From Venturia oleaginea (Eukaryota > Ascomycota > Dothideomycetes > Venturiales > Venturiaceae), in assembly GCA_013176395.1 (NCBI GenBank), contig JABMLP010000011.1, positions 620,001 through 684,000 on the forward strand: a stretch of DNA of 64,000 nucleotides, written 5' to 3'. Each line of letters starts with the position of its first letter. The stretch's first letter is position 1. The translations under genes were made by a program, and so were the position numbers. This document shows positions 1 through 10,909 of this stretch, in pieces. The notes beneath the pieces were generated by a model that did not search any database, was not told where the DNA came from, and saw only the letters and a program-made list of their open reading frames with translations.

Positions 1-252
1 TCTTTCGTCTTTCCCGCCATCTTCGCCATTGCTCTGTCCCCAGTGTCTTCTTTCGCTTCTACGCCGCGAATTACTTGCACGTCCATAGCTTAGCATCAAG
101 GAGTGAAGTTGAAAGCATGATTACTGACTCGGTTAGGCCGAATGCCATCAGCCGAGGCTGATGCTGATCCCAGATCCTGGAAGAGGGGATACCTCATCTC
201 GTCCATCTTTCCCATAATCATACCCTATACGCACTTTCATATCTGAGCAAAC

Positions 253-683
253 ATGTCGAATACCGTATCATCGCCGTCATCACACCCAAGCCAGGAAAAG
301 CTGACAGGGCACGTATTCTTCATTTCCAAGACTTGATAAAGCTATACTAACGCTTCAATAGATCCAAGAACTCCTGGCCCAAACAGCCCAATACGTCAAA
401 GACAAAGAACCAACAACCCTACGCTATCATCTAAACAGAGAAGTCAGTGGCGACGCGCCCACTATCGTGGTGCTGGAAACGTATGTATCACCTCCAAGCA
501 AAACACGGGCACCCTTCCATCTCACAACGGCATAGATACAAAGACAAAGCCTCAGTCGCAGTCCACGGTGGCAGCCAGCCTTTCAAAGAATTAGTAAAGG
601 CATTCAAGAACGAAGATTTATTGGCAAAGTCAATGCAAGTCATTTTCTCCAAGCCTGTGGGCGGATTTGCCAGCCGTCTGTAA
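253..683 (+). CDS. Small ABM-like (dimeric alpha-beta barrel) protein
   Basis: Three exons, 253-312, 362-480 and 536-683, give a 108-residue protein. Both introns (49 and 55 nt) have GT..AG ends, and the first contains a good branch site (ATACTAAC). Joining them gives a continuous ABM-type pattern: an N-terminal helix ending KDKEPTTLRYHL, a beta strand (TIVVLETYKDKASVAVH), and a C-terminal FKELVKAF..FSKPVGG segment. The length is that of antibiotic-biosynthesis-monooxygenase-fold proteins (about 100 residues). Members are small homodimeric oxygenases or stress proteins, often cytosolic; no substrate can be inferred. The start at 253 was chosen because it is the first ATG upstream of the conserved part in a consistent spliced frame. 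The fold is fairly sure; the enzyme role is not. Confidence 0.72.
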
Positions 684-1976
684 ATAGAGAACCCCAGACA
701 TCATCCAAATATTTACAACATGATTGAGTAAGAGAGTCTGCAAAGCAGAGCCATTTCGGTCCCAGACATATTTGATCTTGAAACTCGCCATCACTGCACC
801 GGTAGTGTCTCCTCCACAGCTAGTACAGCCTGATCCATATGTAAAAGGTCGCGTTATGGAGAGATCTGACCTCTTGCGCTTTCCGAAAGTATTGATGCCG
901 ATTTTGATGAGGCTGGGAGAAGCGCTGTTTCTGCGGGAGTTTACTCTGCCAGGACCTGTTTCGAAGCCATCGATAGCTTCCTTCCCGGGCTAAGAAGTAC
1001 ATGAGTCCAGAAGAGGACCACAGTTGTTTTTGTTGGAAACAGTCTCTCATAATCGGCTGAGATCTTAACCACTAGTTCCGATTCCATACTACGTGTTCGA
1101 GCGGTATATCAACGATCGTTTGATTGTTCCTCGGATATACATCATCCTCTTCGACTTCGCGGATCATGACTACCTTGTTGATTTGATCAGTCAACATACG
1201 TTGAAGGCTACTGACACGTCGAAATAATCATCCTCGGAGTGTGAAATGGCCAGTTTTGGTGCTATTCATAACATGCTTGATGCAAAGGAATTCGCTCTGG
1301 TTATCGGCTAATTTCCGGGATTCAACAATTTACTCAGTTACCAATTGAATGCCGTTGATTCGAAGATTGTCAACTTCTTGGATGGGGAATGTGATTGATG
1401 CATTACGACGAGGCTGGTTTACTCGTGAATTGGAGTTGGATTAGCGATCTGGAGGAGTGAGGCTGGCTGTTTTGAACTGCTATGCCTTCTACCGCCTCGT
1501 CATCCTGATCGGTCAGATCCATGTATATTTGTCGAAAGAATGTACTTTGTTGACTAGATCTTGCATTAACGTGATGGCAGCGGGTAGATGAGGAACGGCT
1601 AGCTATCTCACCATGTAGATATGTATATACTTGACGTAATTAGCTGATACTACTACACGATTAAAAGATACCATGGTGTTGACCCGCACTCTACTCAAAT
1701 GTGTTGTGTGTGTGGTGTGAGATTTATATGCTTGACCAAGAAGACAGGCCACGGGCAAACAGAAATTTTGGACTCGGAAGATGATTTGGTTTATCGAAAT
1801 TATCAGCTAACTCTCGGTATCATGACCCTCCCAATGCAACTTTGCCCAGCCTCCGTTCCCAAACCTGCCACGTAGGAACTACCAATCTCGCTTGCGTCTT
1901 GCGGGGTTTGAGGGGCATCGGCAAGCTCCTCTAAGTTTGAATTGGTTTGAGTATATCGACGATTTCTAGACAAGAC
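684..1976. other. Intergenic, no recognised gene
   Basis: I see only short reading frames without domain features (for example 724-993 plus and 820-1050 minus, which overlap each other). Nothing in codon pattern or motifs supports a gene. It separates the ABM-like gene from the LINE relic. Confidence 0.5.
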
Positions 1977-2663
1977 TTACTTTGAGAGTTTGAAGAGTTG
2001 GGTTTTGACGGCGTTCATGTCTTGTTTGTTGTCGCTGTGGTTCGATTGTGTTTGGAAGAAGCCGTAGGCTACGAAGCTTTGGGTTGTCTGCGCATTCCTG
2101 ACATTCACGATGATCTCACGCTGTGTTTGAGCAGGTGGCGTATTAGCGCTTTGTGTATTGTATATACCTGCAGATAGCCCGCCCTGAGCCGCCACTGCGG
2201 CGTAGCTCGTTGGTGCTCCTGCCTGATACTGTGGTGCTTTGTTCCTGATGTCCCTGGTCATGCCTGCCACTGCCTTGCCGACGGTCGTCGCCTTCAGCGC
2301 TGCGGCCTCTGCCCTCTTCGCAACCGTGATGCCCTCTTGTACATTGGCCATGTTATTCTTCAGCTCTTCTCTGATGCTCGCAAGTTCTGTTGCGGTGTCT
2401 TTCCGCGGTCTGATCTTGTTCGCATGGCGCGTGCAGCTTGTCGTAGACGGTCGTCATATCAGGGGTTCTCTGCGTTTTCGCGATGAAGGACAGCGTGCTC
2501 CTGGTAATCATCACTGCAAGGTCTGGGGGTACGGGTCTATCTTTCTCGCGGACGATGCATTCGAGCGTGTCTCGAAGGTACTTGGTGAGTTGAGTAGCGT
2601 GCTCGTGGGTTCCGGCTGCCCCTACTGCCTCCTGGGGCTACGGGGTTGTCATGTAGATTAGCA
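1977..2663 (-). mobile_element. LINE (Tad1-like) ORF1 relic
   Basis: The minus strand holds a 124-residue frame (2351-1977) with MANVQEGITVAKRAEAAALK, then SYAAVAAQGG and QREIIVNVRNAQT. This is the SYA-AQG and P..QREIIVN arrangement of gag-like ORF1 proteins from fungal non-LTR retrotransposons. Just upstream in another frame (2660-2352) lies more of the same protein, including QLTKYLRDTLECIVREKDRP and MITRSTLSFIAKTQ, so a frameshift splits the ORF near 2360-2420. The zinc knuckles and reverse transcriptase expected downstream are absent; the copy stops at 1977. It is therefore a truncated, frame-disrupted relic. The family assignment comes from recall of these motifs and needs a search. Confidence 0.62.
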
Positions 2664-2954
2664 CGCACTGGGCAATGCGTTGACCTTGCAATCCTTTGTG
2701 AACCCCTTGAGAGAGTCTATACGTGCGGTAGAATGGCTCGATTATAAAAAATGAAGTTTTCGCTGTTTGGGTGTGTGTTTCGGCATGGGTAGATCCGTGA
2801 CTTGTCCTGTGATCTATTCCCGGGTGGCAATCCCTGCGCTTGTCAAGGGCCCCTGTCCGAAACGGGCATAGACCTGCGCCCCCAGAGACGCGTCGTTCGG
2901 GGGGACTTTACATTGCCTTTTCGGTCTGTGTCAACGCGAAACACACAATTCGCT

Positions 2955-5132
2955 ATGGTGGTGAGAACGGTGTTATGCGTTGCGGAAAAGCCATCGATTG
3001 CGAAAGCAATTGCAAACCACTTGGGAGATCAAGTGACTACCGTGAGCACAGAGGCGCGCAATCCGCCGCGCAGCATAACATCCAAGGCAATCCGTATGTG
3101 AAGAACTACAAATTCGACTGCACCTTTCCGCAATGGGGTCATTGTAGTGTCACGATGACCTCTGTGCTAGGCCACCTCTTCAGCCACGAGTTTGAGCCGC
3201 GATACAAGAGCTGGACTGCATGCGACCCATCTGCGCTTTTTGACGCTCGCATCGAGGTTTTCGTTGGTAGCTACAGAAAGTCTATCGCGGACAACATCAA
3301 GCAACACGCTCGCCGGGCCGACGTGCTCTATATCTGGACCGACTGCGACCGCGAAGGTGAGCATATAGGCACCGAGATTCGGTCGGTGGCAGCACAAAGC
3401 AACCAGGCTCTGGGTCGCGCTGGCGGCACAGTAAGAGCACATTTCTCCAACATCGAAAGAGCGCATATCATTCACGCTGCACAGCATCCCGCCGATCTCG
3501 ACGAAGCGCAAGCCGACGCAGTAGCTTCTCGTATCGAGCTCGATCTTCGTGTGGGCGCAAGCTTCACCCGGCACCTCACTCTGAGTCTTCGTCCTGTACT
3601 CCAGCGAGGCAATCTGTCAGAAGCCTCTCAATTAATCAGCTACGGGAGCTGTCAGTTTCCTACGCTTGGCTTCATCGTCGAGCGCTACTTGCGCGTTCGG
3701 AATTTTATCCCGGAACCATTCTGGGGCATCAAACTGATGCATCGAAAAGTTGGAACAATGGTGAACTTCAATTGGGCCCGTAAACACCTCTTCGACAGAA
3801 TGACAGCTGTTATTCTCTATGAGCGTTGTCTCACTTCGCAGAATGCTCAGTTCCAAAAGGTCAAAACCAAGCCAACGAGCAAGTGGAAACCCTTACCGTT
3901 GACTACTCTAGAGCTTCAGAAGTGCGGTAGCAGATTCTTCGGAATGGACAGTAAAAAGGTTCTGCAGCTTGCAGAAAAGCTATACCAAAAGGGTTGCATT
4001 AGCTATCCTCGAACCGAGACAGATCAGTTCGATCAGGGTATGGACCTTCGCGGCCTCGTCCAGAAGCAGGCGCAGGGCGGCCGCTGGGCTGATTATGCAA
4101 CGGCGCTGGTCGAAGTAGGCTTTTCGTGGCCCCGTAACGGACGTAATAATGATAAGGCCCACCCGCCTATCCACCCGGTCAATTCCGTCAATCCAACTAC
4201 GCTCTCACATGAAGAGCAGTGTGTCCATGAGTTCGTCGTCCGGCGCTTTCTGGCATGCTGCAGCAAAGACGCCGAGGGGTCAAAGACCGACATTAGTATT
4301 CTCTATGGATCGGAAACATTCAATGCATCTGGCCTTGTAATATTAGAGCGCAACTATCTCGATGTCTACATTTACGATCGGTGGGGGAACCAAGAACTTC
4401 CCCCGTTCATCGAAGGCGAGGTCTTCGTGCCGACCGAAGCTATTCTCAGCGAAGGTACGACGTCACCACCTGGATACCTAACTGAACCGGACCTGCTTGC
4501 ACTAATGAACGCGAATGGTATCGGCACTGATGCCACAACAGCCGACCATATTGTCACAATTATAGACCGACAATATGTCGAAGCCAGAGCTCAGCCAAGG
4601 CAGGCGCGGCATGGAAATGACGAAGAAGAGTCGGAGGAGTTGCCAGCCCAAGCGAGAGTCGGAGATGGTCGTAGAGGTAGAACTGCAGAAGCCCGTCGCC
4701 GTGGCGGCAGGAATAGCGGTGCTAGCCGCGGTGGCGCTATAACAGGTGTTAGGGAATTCTCATACCCACGACGCTAGGGGTCGCTTTGGTTGAAGGCCAC
4801 GAGAATATGGGGTTCGAGACTAATTTGACGAAGCCTTTTTTACGCAAGGAGGTGAGATAACATCCTTGTTCAATCTCCATCACGGGCTGCTAATGACACG
4901 CGTAGATGGAGCTGAAGATGAAGGCCATATGCAATGGACAAACGACAAAGGCTCAAGTCGTGAATGAAACCATCGAGCAGTATCGAGGGGTCTATGCGCG
5001 CATGCAGCAACATCCTGACGTCCTTCGTACGGTGAGGACTGAGTCTTGGCGTACCTACTTCTTCGCTGATGTGATTGTTCGCTGATGTGATTGTAGGCTG
5101 TTCGGAATTATGTTTTCGGTGAAGTGAACTGA
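2955..5132 (+). pseudogene. TOP3: DNA topoisomerase III (TOP3), frame-disrupted
   Basis: This is a type IA topoisomerase, the single-strand passage enzyme that works with RecQ-type helicases to dissolve recombination intermediates in the nucleus. The start at 2955 gives MVVRTVLCVAEKPSIAKAIA, the Toprim N-terminus. Toprim DCDREGEHIG lies near 3341-3370 and the active-site Tyr in SYPRTETD at 4004. A likely first intron (3042-3073, good donor GTGAGC) is only 32 nt; a donor at 3033 gives 41 nt. Introns at 4852-4905 and 5032-5096 restore MELKMKAIC and a C-terminus ending YVFGEVN. At 4757-4760 the frame is broken: a TC dinucleotide appears twice in REF..IPTTLGVALVEG, and removing one copy would restore the conserved reading. 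Either a recent pseudogene or a sequencing error. The C-terminal Arg/Gly-rich insert before the break looks lineage-specific. Confidence 0.8.
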
Positions 5133-5646
5133 GGGTTGCCTACCTCACCATCGAACCCTACCAGTTGCTGCGCATCTCAACCTACCATCCTGTGCAAGAC
5201 TTTGATTAGCTCGCTCGGTCATTGTCGCCACTCTTTCGCACGCAGTTGCCCGCGACCGTTGTGGGCTAGAACATGGATTCCGAAAGGGAAATCCATCATT
5301 GATTCCGAATTTATCATGTTGCGGTTGTCTTTGCCAAGACCACAGGCTGTCGAGGAATGGTTCAGTAACGCTAAAAAGCGATGGAGTTCGGGGCAGCACT
5401 AACCGTATGGTCTCGAGGCTTCGTGGGGGCTATTCTAAGAACCATGTATTGCATAACACTCTCTCCAACTGGATCATGATTTCGACCTGTAAGAGTTCAA
5501 TCCTCAAAGGTGTTTCGCAAGTGAGGGAAGACAGCTTGTATTTCAAGTATCTAAGTACAAGGAAGAAAGTGTAAGTACAGGAAGGATAGCTTGTATATAT
5601 AATCCTCCTCTTACAAACAGATCCTTCTAGAATGTATCTTTAAATG
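5133..5646. other. No recognised gene downstream of TOP3
   Basis: Short overlapping frames on both strands (for example 5136-5402 plus and 5145-5399 minus) have no motif I recognise. I regard the stretch as non-coding or unidentifiable debris at the edge of the transposon block. Confidence 0.45.
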
Positions 5647-5712
5647 GAACATGACAGCTTGCAAAATAGAACATGACAGCTTGCAAAGTAGAACATGACA
5701 GCTCGCAAAATA
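5647..5712 (+). repeat. Three-copy 22-bp tandem repeat
   Basis: The unit GAACATGACAGCTTGCAAAATA occurs three times head to tail with two substitutions. It lies just before the LTR-like sequence starting at 5798. Confidence 0.9.
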
Positions 5713-5797
5713 ACAAGAGAACAATTGGAAATCCAGTCATGGATAAGCTAGGGAGAAGGATTCCATCCCTTAACACGACCCAACCAGATCAAACAGG

Positions 5798-5960
5798 TGT
5801 TATGGGCATGGCCCATGGTTGGTATAGGCTAAGAGCCTAAGCCTGATTGAGCCTAGTATAGAGAAAGAACCTCATTGAGGTTCTCTGTTTGTAGATACCT
5901 TCACTCCTTAACTGAATCTAAACAATCTTTGGCTACGAGTATGTGTGACGGGTTAAGATC
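5798..5960 (+). mobile_element. LTR-like fragment
   Basis: The sequence starts TGTTATGGGCATGG and continues through a hairpin-like AGGTTCTCTG region. It is matched, in reverse complement and with a few substitutions, at about 53200-53338. In that second copy it directly abuts the end of a Gypsy-type pol frame, which identifies it as LTR. Here the adjacent pol end (near 6314) is followed by different sequence and the LTR points the other way, so the locus is rearranged or nested. Confidence 0.65.
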
Positions 5961-6366
5961 ATGCCTGGATACCAGGGAAAACCACCCAAATGTGCAATAC
6001 AATCTAGCTAAAGAGAAAAAGATAGATTCACGATTGCAAACTCTTCTTGAAGGAGATGCCAAGCCATTCACAAGCTTGCCCTAGAATTATTCCGAGGCTT
6101 GACAGCTAGGTCCTCAAGCGCTATAGAGAGATAGGCAAAGCCTAGATAAAGGCCCAAGGTCTAGCCCGTGAGAATATATAGATATTCTTAAACATCTTTT
6201 TTAGATTTATTAATAAAACTAATTGTAAAAAATCTGAATCGGTTTTTGTCACGGGGCGGGTTCGGGTATCAGGAGGAAGGAGCAGCAGCAGGAACAGGTA
6301 TCATTCAACAGGCTATATACGAACTGGCAGGCAAACCAACAGGCAGGTTTAACGACAAGACGTAGC

Positions 6367-7557
6367 TCAAAGAGCTACGAATTGACGTGACCTGTTGGCG
6401 TCGTTCTCCATCTTCTGCTGGGACCAGGCCATCGCTGCCTGTGCATATTCTTGTGCCTCTTCTATTCGTTGCACAAAGGTCTCGGCATCGGCTGTTGGTG
6501 AGTTACTGGGTGAGATTCGTTGTACTTTCTGGATTGGTTCCGCATGGTAGCCGTGGGTTAGATAGAATGGACTCATCCCTGTGACTGAAGAGTCACGATT
6601 GTTCAGTGCTAACATAGCCGTAGGTAGTAGCGTTGGCCAGTCTAGTTGGGAGTATGCGATGAAGGCGCGGAGATAGCGTAGAACTTCCTGGTTCATACGC
6701 TCGGTCGCGCCATCGGTCTGTGGATGAAAGGCTGTAGAGAGTCTCTGCTCAATCTTTGTAAGTTCGCAAAGCTTCCTCCAAAAACGACCTGTCCAATTGC
6801 TGCCTCTGTCCGACGTCAATGCCATGGGAAATCCGTGGTAGCGATAGTGGCATTGTAAGAACCTTTTCGCGCACTCTTTGGCGCTCATTGTAGTCATAGC
6901 CTCCAACGTAACACTTTTGAGGAGGCGATCTGTGATAACCATGAGGTATTTTGGGCCGTTTTCCTCTGCGGGCAAATCAGTCATGAAATCGATTGATAGC
7001 TCGCTGTGGAAGCGGGCCGGGATTGGAAGTGGTTTCAGAAGACCTCGCTTCTTATCACGCCATATTCCTGTTCTCCCACATACGTCGCAATTACGTACAA
7101 ACTGCCGGACTGTCTTGTATTGTTGGGGCCAAAAGAAACTTCTGGATAGAATCGCAAGCGTGCTATCTCTCCCTGGGTGTCCAGTAACATGGGAATCGTG
7201 AGTTTGTTGGACCAGCGTTGTTCGCAGCGGTTCCCAATCTGGTACCCATAGGATCCCTCTTCTCGTGACCGCGCCGTGGTCGTCTACTTCGCATTCGGGT
7301 AGCTGTACCGACAACTTGAGCTCTGGAGGAAAGGAACGTTCGCCAGTAACTATAGCCGTATGGATAGCTTGGTAGGATTGGTCCTCTGCTATTGCGCGAT
7401 CCCAGAGAAGTTGTAACTCTGGTTTCTCGAAAAGATCGCATCCTTTTGCAACTGACCGGTTTTGACCGTACCTAGTAGTGGACCGGTGTTGACCATTTTC
7501 GGCAGTTAGCTGGTGTCGACCGTCCTGTGACAGCACGGCATATCCATACCAAGGCAC
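6367..7557 (-). mobile_element. Ty3/Gypsy LTR retrotransposon integrase (pol fragment)
   Basis: This 396-residue minus-strand frame is the C-terminal part of a Gypsy pol polyprotein. A histidine/cysteine zinc-binding region (H123, H127, C157, C160) precedes the integrase core. The catalytic residues read D190 (ELSIDFMTDLP), D250 (LTSDRGSNW) and E286 (GATERMNQ), spaced as D,D35E. HPQTDGATERMNQ is diagnostic of this class. Protease, reverse transcriptase and RNase H are missing upstream, where the sequence turns into unrelated repeat DNA at 7627, so the element is 5'-truncated. The integrase core itself looks intact. The same pol terminus with its 3' flank recurs at about 53339-53412. Confidence 0.92.
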
Positions 7558-7615
7558 AAGGCACTTCAGAACATGTCACCGAATTACACTTAGGATCTAA
7601 GGTAGAGAAGTAAGA

Positions 7616-7626
7616 GTTTCGTAAGG
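7616..7626 (+). repeat. Target-site duplication, 3' side of retroposon copy 1
   Basis: GTTTCGTAAGG here is repeated exactly at 9228-9238, on the other side of the repeat copy. The match is 11 bp. Confidence 0.7.
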
Positions 7627-9227
7627 TTGATTGATTGATTGATTTTATCCTACTCGGTTGCAGCCGCTTAATCACGCAGCTATGTCCGGTTAGGAGGACT
7701 TCATCAGACAGCCGACACGTGATAGATTATATAATCCACCGCGCCCCACTTCGCCCCGTTCACTGAAACAAGACCAGCTGTCCCCTCCGTCCTCCCTCTT
7801 TTCCCTTAACCAGTATCTCCAAATGCCCGCTGGCTCTTGTAGATACTGGTTATTCTGCTAGTATATCTGTGCTATGTAGACTCAAGAGGCAATGCCTCGT
7901 GTTTCGCTATCCTTCTACCTACAGTCTCCCTCTAATGCTCAGCTTGTCTATCTGTTTCGCCTTATCCCTCAAGGCCAATGGGTTCCCTAAGTATGTTTCT
8001 GCTTGTGAAAGTTGCCTTGCACCAGATTCCTATGCGGCGGTGTATTTGGTTGTGTGATGCTGGAGACAATAGTAACCATCGTAGTCGTGATTTCGCTGCT
8101 TGGGTGTGATACTCCGGGTATGCCCGTGGACGAGGCTGTCTGGTAGCTGCCGTATTGTATGGCGCCGATCGTGCTATAGACCTGCCGTCTTATAGTCGGA
8201 GCCTACCTGCTGCTAGTCGCTCTCCCTACTTGCTATATCGCGCTCCCACTCTTGCCAATGCCATAACTGGGACGCAACAGTCTGGGGAGAGGCTCAAGGC
8301 TACGTCTGCTGGCTTGTAGGGAGGGGATTTGCCGCCAATAAGCTCCTTCTATACGTCCTTACTGCTTACTGTGTTGCGCACCTACTCTTGCCAATGCCAT
8401 AACTGGGACGCAACAGTTTGGGGAGAGGCTCAAGGCTCTGGACATCAGCTTGCAGCAGGACGGTTTGCGGAGACGATAGTAGATGAGGTTCTCTAGCAGC
8501 TGCCGTATCGTGTCGCACCGATTGTGTTGTAGACCTGTCGTCTTATAGTCGGAGCCTATCTGCTGCTAGTCGCTCTCCCTGCTTGCTATATCGCACACCT
8601 ACTCTTGCCACTGCCATAACTGGGACGCAACAGTCTGGGGAGAGGCTCAAGGCTACGTCTGCTAGCTTACAGGGAGGGGATTTGCCGCCAATAGGCTCCT
8701 TCTATGCGTCCTTACTACTTACTGTGTCGCGCACCTACTCTTGCCAGTGCCATAACTGGGACGCAACAGTTTGGGGAGAGGCTCAAGGCTCTGGGCAACA
8801 GCTTGTAGCAGGACGGTTTGCCAAGACGTTGGGAGAGATTGTCTAGTCGTTGCAGTGGTGTGTGGTGCCGATTGTTGCGCACCGGGCGTCTGGTGTTTGA
8901 GTTGTGTTGAAGGAATTGCCGTTCTAGCAGTGACTCGTCGACTCGGAGCGTTGCAGTGTCATCTGGGGTGATGGACTAGCCGGGAGATAGTGACTAGATG
9001 GTTGCTGTTGTCTTTGGTGGACGCATCGTTCGTGTAGCATGCTCATGTATTCGTTTGCTTGCTCTGCCGTGGCCGCGACGGCGACTCTAGAGATATCTCA
9101 TCGACGCTGAGGGACGCGCGATGGCCTCTAGAGGCCGGAGCGGCCACTGGCAGAGGTGTTTTGATGATCTTTAGATGATACTTCTGTAAATTCCAAAAAT
9201 TGAGTTCTCGCTGTATGTGCTGCTTTC
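7627..9227 (-). mobile_element. Retroposon-like repeat, copy 1
   Basis: Read on the minus strand, the element ends in a (ATCA)n tail (seen here as TTGATTGATTGATTGATT at 7627) and is flanked by the 11-bp duplication GTTTCGTAAGG. Its core is a tandem array: the anchor GGCTCAAGGC occurs at 8291, 8427, 8644 and 8780, spacing 136, 217 and 136 bp. Near the tail is a perfect 12-bp inverted repeat (7807-7818 with 7841-7852). Copies 2 and 3 (23851-24982 and 62324 to the window end) share these parts. Frames across it (for example 8583-8846) are broken by stops and I recognise no domain. I interpret it as a non-autonomous non-LTR retroposon; a DNA element with chance duplications is less likely. Confidence 0.72.
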
Positions 9228-9238
9228 GTTTCGTAAGG
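9228..9238 (+). repeat. Target-site duplication, 5' side of retroposon copy 1
   Basis: GTTTCGTAAGG is identical to 7616-7626 and marks the 5' end of copy 1. Confidence 0.7.
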
Positions 9239-9722
9239 AAACTCCGATTAAGTAGAGAAAGTGCACGAGCCATGGCACGTGATTCAACGGTCACGTGCCG
9301 TGCCGCCACAAACACGATCCCTGTCCGTATCACGAACACCAGCATGGAGTCTGTTACCGAATCAAATACGAACACAAGCTGGGTTTCCCCAAGAAGTAAA
9401 AAAAAAGCTAATTGCTTCAAGAGTTCTTTTTTAGACCTCTGATAGCCGGCAAGTCGCAGACGGTGGATACCTTTGGTAAAAAAAATTGACGACAGCGCCG
9501 ATAGGACTGGAAGAGAAAGACAAGACTCTATCGTAGCTTACTTCCTGTCGGAGTTAGTTGCGCTAGCAAACACCTTCACACCATCAACAACCAGCACAGA
9601 CAAGGACACAAGCCGCTGTGGCTACTCTAGATTTTGGTATATGAGCTCTTATCTTCTGAACAGATTTCTGACCAGAAAAAGCCACCTCGGCCCAATTTTC
9701 TGCGACCTGTCAAGAAGACATC

Positions 9723-9992
9723 ATGGAAGTCCCGGAAAGCATGAAGAAGATCACAGTGAAAGCCGGCGAGAAACTTGAAGATGGTAGCGACGACGAAATC
9801 AAATACAAAGAGTACTCCCTCTCTGGGAAAATTCTCGCAAGCAAGTCGCCTTTCTTCCAAGCCCATTTGAAGCCCGAATGGATAGAAAAGTGCGGGCGTT
9901 TCATCTCACTTCTGGACTACCTCCCAGCAGCTTTCGATGTGTACATACGGTGGATAAACTCACATGAAGTCCTGGTGGGCGCCGAGTGTTGA
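9723..9992 (+). pseudogene. BTB/POZ domain protein, truncated
   Basis: The 89-residue frame has the fungal BTB pattern: KITVKAGE, then YSLSGKILASKSPFFQAHLKPEW (the core helix pair) and AFDVYIRWINS. BTB proteins of this fungal family usually run to about 200-300 residues with a conserved LVDAYVLGE..DFRD half after the BTB fold. Here the frame stops at 9990, directly after the BTB part, and that second half is absent. The similar fragment starting near 10273 suggests a decayed tandem pair. These proteins mediate protein-protein contacts, often with cullin 3; the specific role is unknown. Confidence 0.62.
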
Positions 9993-10272
9993 ATCTTTGC
10001 TAAGAAAACAGGATAGAATCACCCCTGTTTCGTCCATGGTGCTTAGCCTGGTCACAAGGGTTTGTAAACCTGAATCTTATATGTTGATTTTGAAATTATG
10101 ATACCATTTTCTTGAATCCAGGTTCTCTCTGCTCCGCCAACTTTGTGTCCGTCCCAAGCTCTTCATGGCCAACGGCCATTTGATTTCTCCATAGATCAAA
10201 TTCCCAATCGCGACTAAGAAATAGCAAGCGTGTGTGATTGGAATAGAGTGTTAAGGATGTGACCTCCCATGA

Positions 10273-10909
10273 TTATGGACTCGCACGATCACCGTTCGAG
10301 TCGGCTCAGATGTCAGTGATACGGAAGAAACCCGCGACTTCACTGTCCATGAACACACACTACGCGCCTACTCTCTATTCTTCGAGGTAGCAATCCGTCG
10401 CGACTGGAAAGAATCTAAGGAGCGTCTCGTCAAGTTACCAGAAGGGGTTCCTCACGCCTCTGATATGTACGTTCACTGGATCTACTCACAAGATAGAATC
10501 CACTGTCACGAACCGTGTGATCAGTATGCAGAACCTTGTCGACGCGTACATTCTAGGTGAAGTACTTCAGAGTGGCGATTTTCGAGACACAGTCATCGAC
10601 AAGATCGTGAAGCGCCAGCTAGAAGCACATGTGCATTTTCGGAAGTTTATGGCAAAGATCTACGAAAACACCATGGAGAAGGATTCGCTTCACATGCTTG
10701 CGATTGACTCTCTTGTCTATTTCACTGGCAACCAGTGGCTGGTCAACGGGCAGAAAAAGAAGGATATCCCCGAAGAAGCTCTGTGGGACATCCTTGCGAA
10801 GACTTTCCGCTCCGAAGAGAAGTTGGAAACAGCGGACGCACCCTTTAGAAAGGACACCTGCCACTACCATATCCATGAGAGTGGAACATGCTACAAGAGC
10901 AAAAAATGA
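10273..10909 (+). pseudogene. BTB/POZ domain protein, frameshifted
   Basis: After a stop at 10270 one frame reads RTITVRVGSDV, FTVHEHTLRAYSLFFEVAIR and MYVHWIYSQD, a BTB domain without a usable ATG. At about 10505-10520 the coding sense moves by one frame into LVDAYILGEVLQSGDFRDTV, which runs on to 10909 and ends HIHESGTCYKSKK. No intron of plausible size explains the shift (the nearest GT..AG pair spans about 15 nt). Missing start plus frameshift make this a pseudogene. It parallels the truncated BTB gene at 9723 on the same strand, consistent with tandem duplication and decay. Its 3' half is well preserved, so decay may be recent. Confidence 0.68.

Noticed and set aside
9111..9156. Vector contamination, because of the XbaI site and a GGCCNNNNNGGCC (SfiI) pattern
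   Set aside because: The block occurs in two copies of a genomic repeat in different contexts and I recognise no vector backbone around it.
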